From assembly GCF_963678635.1 (NCBI RefSeq), contig NC_087064.1, forward strand, positions 75,292,213 through 75,356,212: a stretch of DNA of 64,000 nucleotides, read 5' to 3'. Positions 56,130 through 64,000 of the stretch are shown here, in pieces; the stretch's first letter is position 1, and each line of letters begins with the position of its first letter. The stretch comes from Symsagittifera roscoffensis. Its lineage: Eukaryota > Xenacoelomorpha > Acoela > Convolutidae. The position numbers were made by a program, and so were the translations under genes. The notes under the pieces are model-generated. The model ran no database searches. It worked only from the letters and a program-made list of their open reading frames with translations, and had not been told where the DNA came from.

Positions 56130-58290
56130 TAGCAGCAGGTTAGAAACATATTAGCTACCAGCACTGGGAACCGTGATAGCTTCTCAACCTCTTCGTGAAA
56201 AAGTACTCATAAAGTGGCCATCGATTGCATAAGGTGGCCAGATTCAATTTAATTTAGCTCAGATCAAAGGCAGAAATTTGAATCGAGGTCATGTATTGAA
56301 ACTCAATGGGAGTAGCTGGTTTTTCATGAGCGATTTCACACAACTATTGCCTCAGAATTTTCATTAATACGAGTTTTGATGGTCCTGGTTTGTCTCTGCA
56401 ATGAAGGTTTTTCAATTTATTGCATGTGGTAATCGGACAGGAACAAAGCTTTAAAATTATTACGTCGGTTTGAGTTTTTTATCTTCAGAAGCTAAATTTA
56501 ATTTGACCTCATTTATCTGCATCTGAATCTTATAACTATTCCATAAACGTCTTCGGAGCAAGAGAATAGGTTTGGTTCATCCATGGAGGGAAGAAAATTT
56601 TTTCATTTTGTTCATTTTGCTAATAATGAGAGATCTTTTTCATTCTAAATAGGGCTACTATGGCTCTGGCTGGTCTGATTTTTTGAATGAATCGGGTAGA
56701 GCAATTGCATCCAATTGTTGCACATTCTGACCACTATTCGACAGGTTTTCACTGGCTCACACTTCTTCTGTGGAACTAAAAGCTAGTGGACTTCTCCGAA
56801 AGCGTGCATTTCTTAAGCCAGAGATTTCCAGTTGAAGCACTAAGTCCATATTCTAGCAATGTTCTTTCGCTTCAGTCTTTTTTTTTCATTAGGTTTCCTG
56901 GCGGTGGCCCACAAAATCATTTTGTACTATTGAAAATGCCAAACTAATATAAAAAGCTATTGTTTTAATTGTTCACATAAATTCGAGTAGACTCTTTTCT
57001 ATTCTAAATTTTTTCACACCTCAAGATAAGAATGCCTTTAAAGTTACCATTTGCTTCAAATTTCAACTGAACGACCTAAATTAAAACAAGAAAAATCGAA
57101 TCCAAATATGTAACTTTTTAAATTTGCTAGTTTTTTTATTTTATTTTTTAGTTTTGTAAACATTGAAAAAAGGCAAAAATTGAAGTTACGGATGATCAAG
57201 GATTATAACATTCATCCACGAATTGGTTTGGTTTTGAAAACCGATGAATCCCCCACTGCTTTGAACATTAAAGTATCTAAGGGGTAGAAAAGATTATGAG
57301 TTCCCCCAGTTGCACCTAGTATTGAATTTTTATAATCAAAAATCAATACAAATGCAAATGTCTGTCACATAACTCTAAAGTAAAATTTATTTCTTAATAT
57401 TAATAAGCAATTCCAAAAAAAATTCCTCAACCACCCTCGGGCTGGACACAATTTTTTTGCGGACTGTCGACAAATTACACTCCTTTTCAAGACAAACAGC
57501 GGTAACCCATTTTCCACAATCTTTTCTTCTTTATCACCGCAACAAATATATTTTCAAAGAGAATGTGACAAAATTATAAAAAATAAAAACCCCGCATCCT
57601 TGGTTTAAGTTAAAAATAGGTGAACAGTTGTATCTAGTCTTCAACCGTTTCATTTTTCATGATCTTTTAAAAATTTATATATGATTAATAACTCAATTTA
57701 AATCTAAGACCACATCGACTATTGTCCTATCGTTGCCTCGTGCTGAGTTGACAGGAAACATTATCGCTGATTCAGAGATATCTCAGTTTTGAAGAAAAAT
57801 TATGGCTAATTCAGGCATATCCCAGTTTTATGAAATTCTTAGCGAAGGTTCAGGGTTATATCATAGCTGTTTTTGTCAGCGATCACCGAGGATTTTTTAG
57901 CCATGATAAATCCGCATGCGCGCTGAAAACAAATTTCAAAATTTTGAACCGATTTCTAAGTTTTGTTACGTGTTGTTACAATCGAAGAAACTATTGATTC
58001 AGCCTTTAAGTGAAAAAAATGTTTTGTTTTGCAAAAATTAGAAATACAGCTTTACAGGGCTAACATTGAGAATTACAAAGCTTGATCAACTAAATTTGCC
58101 TAAAAAGGCTTTTGGTAAAAATATGAAAAAAAAACTTTTCAAAATTTTAGGCAAGTTTAGTTCATAATAAGCCTTCTTCATAAGCATGCACCAGGTAAAA
58201 GTGGTATCAGATAGTTAGATCGGCCGGAATTTGAAATGCAAAAACTACCCACATGAAAAACCTTTTCAACAATGTTTTAATTATTAAGGT
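56130..58290. other. No gene seen
   Basis: Slightly less AT-rich than the Frizzled units. Short coding-like scraps on the minus strand (56560, 56160) and on the plus (57190, MIKDYNIHPRIGLVLKTDES) are too short to support. Confidence 0.35.
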
Positions 58291-58374
58291 TCCTAAACAT
58301 GAATGAGAGACTCAAACTTTATGAAAAAGCCAATAAGTTTCCAGGTTGACCTCCATAAACCAGGTTGACCTCCA

Positions 58375-58500
58375 TAAAGGTTGTCCCCAAAAATGGATAT
58401 CTCAAAATAGTACAAAGAGGGACCATTTGGGTCGGCAGGGGGTCGAATGCCTGTGGGAGAAAGGGGCGTCCGCCCCCTAAATCCGCCCCTGATGTCAGGC
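58375..58500. mobile_element. hAT-like/G-rich repeat fragment
   Basis: CCAAAAATGGATATCTC ... GGACCATTTGGGTCGGCAG as in the 29-kb repeat, followed by CCCCCTAAATCCGCCCCTGATG, the reverse complement of the CAG-GGGCGGATTTAGG end seen at 14518 and 20569. It gives the opposite terminus of that element family. Confidence 0.55.
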
Positions 58501-59335
58501 AACTGATTACCAGATGACCACCACTATAACATATTATAACTGGTTATAGTTAAGCTCACTGGCAATTTCTCCAGTCCCCTCCAAAACAGTTAAGTCCAAA
58601 ACGCCTCCAGTGGTGACCGGCAAATAAGGCGACAAGACATTAAGACGACCACCGTTTTTGATGGGCTTTAAGAGGACCAGAAAAGTACACAAAAGCCCAA
58701 CTTAAAGTCCCCCAAAATCAATTCTCCACGTTGTATTTCTGAGAAATTTAAACCGCTTAAATTCGAACTGCTCAAATTACTCGGACTGCTTATGTATTCA
58801 ACCTTATTTGCCGTCTTAATGTCTTGTCGTCCTAATGGCATGTGGTCTTTTTTACCTAGCATCGTCTTCCAGTGTTTATCTATTCAGCTGTGAAATTCAC
58901 TAGGCAGATATTAGAGTCGGTTTAATTTTGTGAGTCTCATATCGCCCATGGTCAACTAAGTTCGAGTGCTTTTACTGATACTGAAACTTTCTTCGGAAAA
59001 TGTTTCATACCAGCAGCTGACTTTGTTGAAGCTGCGCTGAAAACTATAACAGTTTGTGCTCAGAGCGATTTCTAATATCCAGTGAAGTCTTGCAGTTTGT
59101 TAGGTTTGGTTAAATTAGCTTTAGGCTAATATTTGCGAAATTTACAAAAAGCAAAATTTACAATTCAGATAAAAATTACAAATAATCAGAGATCCAAGTA
59201 AGTTTCAATTTCAACCATTGCGAAATTAAGTTGCTTCGCTCTGTATAATTTTGAACTTCAATGACTTTTTTCTCAAATCCTTTGTTTGCTCAATAGGGAA
59301 AAAATTGAGGCATATGGTTGGGCTTTTTGTGCAAC

Positions 59336-59614
59336 TCAAGTTATTTCAAGGAAAGCTCCTATGCCGTAGAATACTACTGTCATTTCGAAAAAATCAATAA
59401 ATTTTTTTTTGTGCAATGGTAAATGTAGTTGCGTCATTCTGTGTAATTCTCTGCAAACATTGTTGTACTCAAGGCGTTGTTTTAGGAAAGTAAAACGTTT
59501 GCCCTCAAATATTTTTTTTATATCAAGTATATTATTTTCTTCGGTGACAACTTTTTCTCTATGACCTAAAATTTTTTTATTCCCTTCTGTTGACGTCATC
59601 GTTTTTATTATCAT
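59336..59614 (-). CDS. Unrecognised 92-codon ORF
   Basis: ATG at 59614, Lys-rich first half (KKILGHREKVVTEENNILDI), C-terminal hydrophobic stretch (FFEMTVVFYGIGAFLEIT). An ACTTCAG acceptor-like site lies just upstream. No repeat copy in the window and no family. Confidence 0.2.
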   Translation of the reverse strand: MIIKTMTSTEGNKKILGHREKVVTEENNILDIKKIFEGKRFTFLKQRLEYNNVCRELHRMTQLHLPLHKKKFIDFFEMTVVFYGIGAFLEIT

Positions 59615-60003
59615 TCGATACTGAAGTTTTTTGAAATTTTTTTTTTGTTAAATAAAGAACACAATTTTCAGTATCGGCAATGGTACCGGCTTTCGTTTTC
59701 GTTTTGAAGAAATTCTAAGAAGTTATGATTTCAGTCGTGTCTCGGGTACCTTACAATACTTGTGGGCGAATGATTGGAATATTGCGAGAAGATTTTTTCA
59801 GCCATGAATCAAAAGTGTTATTTTCAAGTATTTTTCCAAACAATTTCTACAGAATTAATGAATCGAGTGATGCTTTTTTTAAAACATTTTCCCGGCTTTT
59901 ACTGAGATAGTTGCACAGCAACCACTAGCTACGTTCATTTACAAAAAATCATTGACCTCAGAACTAACAAGTAAGAGTAACAAATTATTAAGCAAGAACA
60001 ATA

Positions 60004-60974
60004 CAGTGCTGATTTAAATTAACCGGACGAAAGCGTTAAACTTGAAATTTAAAACCGTTTTTCTCAAATTGGGTTGAGTTTAGGTGAAAACTTTTGACGA
60101 CAAAACTTGCTTAAAATTTTAGCAGAATTAATATGGTGTATTTTGTTTTGCGAAGTTCTGGTCCGAAATTTTACGCCAAAAATGAGTCATTTTGGCTTTT
60201 CTTAGTTAATCAAAAATTACGCCAAAAATACCCAGTCGATCACCGACATAATTAAATCAAAGTGAGCCCCTTATGTAGCCCCACAAACTCTAAGAAGGGT
60301 ATTTTCTCCAAAATTTTGTATAAGTTAATTTATTTTTGTTTGATAGACAAAAAAAGTCGTTTTTACTATATAAAATACCAACTTTTTATTTAAAAACAAT
60401 TTTTAAACAATTTGCAATTTTTTTGGGAGAAAATACCCTCCATATAGTTTGTTGGGCTACGTAAGGGGCTCACTTTGATATAATGATGTCTGTGATCGAC
60501 TGGGTATTTTGGCGTAATTTTTTATTAACTAAGAAAAACCAAAATGACTCATTTTTGGGGTAAAATTTCGGACCCGAATTTTGCAAAACAAATTACACCA
60601 TATTAATTCTGCTAAAATTTTAAGCAAGTTTTGTCTTCAAAAGTTTTCACCTAATTTCAAGCAATTTTTGTCTGCAAAAGTTTTCACCTAATTTTAAGCA
60701 AGTTTTCACCTAATTTAGTTTTCACCTAATTTAAGCAAGTTTTGAGCAAGTTCAAAAGTTTTCACCTAATTTAAGCAAGTTCAAAAGTTTTCACCTAATT
60801 TAAGAAAGTTTTATCTTCAAAAGTTTTCACCTAATTTTAAGCAAGTTTTGTCTTCAAAAGTTTTCACCTAATTTTAAGCAAGTTTTGTCTTCAAAAGTTT
60901 TCACCTAATTTGAGAAAAACGGTTTTAAATTTCACGTTTAACGCGTTTTTTCCGGTTAATTTAAATCAGCACTG
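60004..60974. mobile_element. Tc1/mariner-type fold-back MITE, copy 2 (internal expansion)
   Basis: 971 bp flanked by TA. Ends CAGTGCTGATTTAAATTAAC and its complement, same family as 32516-33246. The right arm carries 8-9 extra copies of AGTTTTCACCTAATTTAAGCA-type units (quoted short: TTTTCACCTAATTT) between ~60640 and 60910, which accounts for the greater length. Confidence 0.85.
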
Positions 60975-61760
60975 TAAAATAACCACAGTTATTTTGCCAA
61001 AAAATCTCTTTTTTTCCCCCAAATTTAGGCAATTTCTTATTGCATGATATAAACTTTCAACCTAAAAAAACTTTTAGGGCCATAGCATGGGCGTCTTGAA
61101 TTTTAACTGACTACAGTTATTTTTTTTTAAAAATGGATAGCGAAACAAAGAAAGTTTGAAAAATTCAAGAAGAAAAAACTCTACTGAGAAAAATTCTACT
61201 TTTTAAAGAAGAAATAACTGTTACTTATTATTTTTTGAATTTTTTCAACTTTAAGCGTGACGAAAACGCTATATGAACATTTATTACCTATTTTTTGTGA
61301 TAAGTACTTTATTTATAGCTGAATTGCCTATTTTTATTTAAAAAACTTTTCGCACGAAATTAGACTAACAAGTAAACCGGTTTTTCTTACCCTAAAAAAC
61401 TTTTTGGAAGTTTTTTTTGCGTCATTCAAATTGCGACTGAAAAGGCTTTAAAATGACAATACATTTGACCCGTTCTGGTTATTATTTGTGGTTGCTCATT
61501 TTGCGCAGAAAATAAAAAACACCCGAAGCCAAAGTTCCTCTCCACTTTCAATAGCCGGGACCAAAACTGTTTTAGCGCTTTTTTCTAATGAAGAGATTGA
61601 AAGATATATCACAAAGTTACATTTGACATTGGACACTAAAGAAGTGTCCGTGATATCAACCATAAGCCTGCTAATAACCTACTAAATATTTCTGCTTCAA
61701 TTGTTTCCAATGTGTTTATGTTTTTAAGCAGCTAATTGATGGGCTTTTATTAACATATTA
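60975..61760. other. No gene seen
   Basis: AT-rich upstream flank of the AIM6-like exon. The 65-codon frame at 61488-61685 is unsupported. Confidence 0.35.
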
Positions 61761-61788
61761 TCATCTGTTTAGGGTTAATTTCGACAAG

Positions 61789-61932
61789 ATGTTAAAACTC
61801 AGTTTGGTTATTTTATCTGCCCTATTTCTGCTGTCTGAGGTTTCTGCTTCTGACGCGGGAGTTGTTTACTATGCGGCCTTCTCTCACAATGACTATGATC
61901 AAAAAATACCTCTGTGGACTGCAGTCGAACAA
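61789..61932 (+). CDS. First exon of an AIM6-like phosphodiesterase
   Basis: 48 codons from ATG to a strong donor (CAA|GTAAGTATG, phase 0). Residues 1-20 form a signal peptide (MLKLSLVILSALFLLSEVSA). Residues 25-48 read VVYYAAFSHNDYDQKIPLW + TAVEQ, matching the start of AIM6-like/GDPD-type phosphodiesterases (HSHNDYxxxxPLxxALExG), where the His and Asn-Asp belong to the active-site loop. An acceptor-like CTGTTTAG lies ~17 bases before the ATG. The product would be secreted or surface-bound. The next exon (expected to start with a G-x-x-S-x-E-A-D-V motif) is not seen up to 64000, so it lies beyond the window or is lost; an acceptor at 61994 opens only seven codons. Paralogous to, not continuous with, the minus-strand exon at 5030. 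Confidence 0.6.
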
Positions 61933-62795
61933 GTAAGTATGGTATTTTGCTCAGCTACATCATCACTTATCAAGTTAGGTATTCTCTTTTCAGTTTCTTC
62001 AACAAGTAAATTAGAATATTTGATAACAGAAGATACAAAACTTTTGTTTGGGCTAAGGGATAGTTTTTGAAATTTTTGGTTTTTTCAGATTTTCCCACGA
62101 ACCTATACAAATTTTTTTGAGTAAATTAGTGTTTAATAACATAAATTGAACAAAATTTTGAAAATTTTTTGATGGTTTTTGAAATTTTTGATTTCAAGGA
62201 ACCTTACTTTACACTAATTTTTCATGTAACAGGCAATTGTTAACAGGCAACAGGTAAAACCCTATGTTAACCCGAGTTTAAACTATGATGTATTCGACTT
62301 CCACTCAAATACTAACGCAATTTTTTTTAACGTTTCAAAAATATTGATACTGCTCTTTCTTGTTTTTGTCACGTTTTTTCATTTTCTTTTTCATTTCCTA
62401 TTTGGACGAAATATTCTCTGTTAACTGCACAGCGACCAGTTATCTTTGTTACGTTAAATGATCAACACGACTGCTGGATCAACCGTACAATTTTTCACCC
62501 CTTATCGATTTAGGGGGAGAAAATATGAATTTTCCTTAGCTAACTTTGAATATAGCCTAAATTTGTTCAAAATTAACCATATTACTATATAAATATGAAT
62601 TAAAACAATAACTTTGTGTAATTAGTAATTAAAAGCATATAAATGCAATCCCGAACAAAAAAGTAATAAACCAATTTTTTGCACGTTTGTGTGAAATGCA
62701 CATTTTAAACAGAATTATTGTTCAGAATTAATACATGCTGGGGAAGGGAATTCTACGGTAGGTTACTTAGTCGGTGGGATTGTACGATTGATCAA
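61933..62795. other. Presumed first intron, AT-rich
   Basis: Begins GTAAGTATGG. The frame reading through into it closes at TGA 62068-62070. No clear second exon. Confidence 0.35.
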
Positions 62796-62799
62796 AATT

Positions 62800-63310
62800 G
62801 CGCGTATCAGGGCGAAACCCTAATGTTCCGACTGCCTTTTAAGGTCTATGGAGCAAAAATTTAATAAAATAAAAATTTAATGTAATAAAATAAAATGATT
62901 TTTTTTGAGAATTTTTGTGAAAAACATTCCCCCACACGCCATATAAAGTACAGAGTGATAGATTTCGCTCCTAGTAACAAATCAATTGTACTAAACAAGC
63001 TTCCTGCAACCAATTTGGAAAGGTTTTTAAAACGGATTAAATCTCCGCTTACGCGTTAATAGCGCATAATATATCGCGCTTTAATTGTCCCAAGTTAGGC
63101 AAAATGGAAACCTTCAAACCCCATAACTTAACGAAAAATGATTACAGGTTAAAAAAATTCAAATTAAATCTCAGGACAACAATATTTTTCGAATGATATA
63201 AGAAACTCCGTTAAAATGGCTAGTTAAAACGTGGAAAGCTTAACTGAAGAAAAAAATTACCCCTCCCAGCACAAACATTCCATTACTTTCGTTACAAAAG
63301 TCGGAACAAT
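62800..63310 (-). repeat. Inverted copy of a repeat from the Frizzled units
   Basis: The reverse complement matches ~8780-9180 in unit 1: AAACGGATTAAATCTCCGCT / TAAGCGGAGATTTATTCCG, GCGTTAATAGCGC, CACACGCC / GTGTGGGGG, ACTGCCTTTTAAGGTCTATG. It is an interspersed repeat that predates or was copied out of the unit. Confidence 0.7.
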
Positions 63311-64000
63311 AATATAAAAAACTGCACAACTCACAAAATAAGCTAGTAAAGAGTTTAAAATTAGTATCGGCACTTAAAATTTCAGTTGAAGTTTCAACAA
63401 CAGCGAGCTTATTTTATATTTTCATTTATATCAAACAAAATTGGAAAAATCTGTATTAGTGCTGCTCATTATTTCCGCCGCTTGAAAGTTTTATTGCAAA
63501 CCCTGGTTTTGATTGGAAAAGCAAACATTTTCAAACAGAAAAAAATACCCCACGCAAACGTTATGTTGAGTAAGCAGTGGTAAGCTTAGTGTCTAGTAAA
63601 GTAGGAACAAACCGCTGTTTACGCATTATTATTTAAAACATATCGCGCGTTGGTTATCCCAGAAGGGGGGGATATTTTGGTCAAAACACAGATGGTTGGT
63701 CAAATCGCAGAGCTTAAGCTTGCTTTAATGTTGAGCCTAGGAGTCGATATATTTGCGAAGGTTTGGAAAACCCGTTAAAAAGGACATTTTTCCGGAAAAA
63801 ACCTGCATCGAGCGCAGATAGTTGGTCACTTTTTTCACAAGTCGTAATGTTGAAATCGAATTTTTTGCTCTGAACCTTTAACATGATTATACGTACCGCA
63901 GCCAGCATAATCGGTGTTCAGCAACAGGATGCACCTGCCAACTTTGCGCTCCTCTGGGTAAAAAATCACACTGCTTGTATCAGGTTGACGCTTTAAGTTT
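63311..64000. other. No gene seen
   Basis: AT-rich; a repeat fragment with CGCGCGTTGGTTATCCCAG and a G-run (63645-63675) recalls the same family. Confidence 0.3.

Noticed and set aside
5030-61932. The two AIM6-like exons belonging to one gene.
   Set aside because: They lie on opposite strands and in the wrong order.

Overview
This 64-kb window looks like AT-rich animal nuclear DNA. The evidence is secreted single-exon genes with a ten-cysteine Frizzled-type domain, GT-AG introns with short TTTCAG-type acceptors, AATAAA poly(A) signals, and abundant metazoan-type transposons (Ty3-like LTR element, hAT-type and Tc1-type MITEs, a LINE remnant). I cannot name the phylum. The 4-nt leader between acceptor and ATG in the Frizzled-domain genes, and the Tc1-like CAGTGCTG ends, would suit a trans-splicing invertebrate, but that is inference. 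Very little of the window is intact single-copy coding sequence; most is repeats, transposons and decayed genes.

Layout. 1-4166: the 5' half of a Ty3-type LTR element on the minus strand, with an unbroken gag frame leaving the window, an extra ORF overlapping the gag start, a repeat-bearing leader, a primer binding site and a 5' LTR. 5030-5297: a GC-rich last exon (minus) of an AIM6-like phosphodiesterase. 5496-5695: assembly gap (200 N). 5696-22767: three head-to-tail paralogous units of 5.3-5.9 kb. The first lacks the Frizzled-domain gene, the second has a frameshifted copy and the third a copy with a stop codon. 22768-29204: a second, 5'-truncated and decayed member of the same LTR family (minus). 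29205-32215: a G-rich 250-bp repeat, then a partial fourth unit carrying the only intact Frizzled-domain gene (30919-31419).

32516-34712: fold-back elements and a 31-bp minisatellite. 35577-37503: unrecognised ORFs whose strand pattern recalls PUR/PC4-type nucleic-acid-binding modules. 37961-49910: a 5.9-6.0-kb tandem duplication holding a two-finger C2H2 gene remnant and a short minus-strand exon; the second copy has lost splice sites. 49953-52445: a minus-strand cluster with a decayed OTU protease plus SET methyltransferase reading frame and basic proteins, probably transposon cargo. 54960-55440: a LINE reverse transcriptase C-terminal remnant. 60004-60974: a second Tc1-like fold-back MITE. 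61789-61932: first exon (signal peptide plus SHNDY motif) of another AIM6-like gene on the plus strand. 62800-63300: an inverted copy of a repeat from the Frizzled units.

The only candidates for functional host genes are the intact Frizzled-domain gene at 31 kb and the two AIM6-like exons at opposite ends of the window. The possible undescribed system is the tandem unit itself: each carries a secreted Frizzled-CRD gene downstream of a nested array of boxes with an octamer-like ATGCAAAT, a TATA-like stretch and a GGTAAGT donor-like site.
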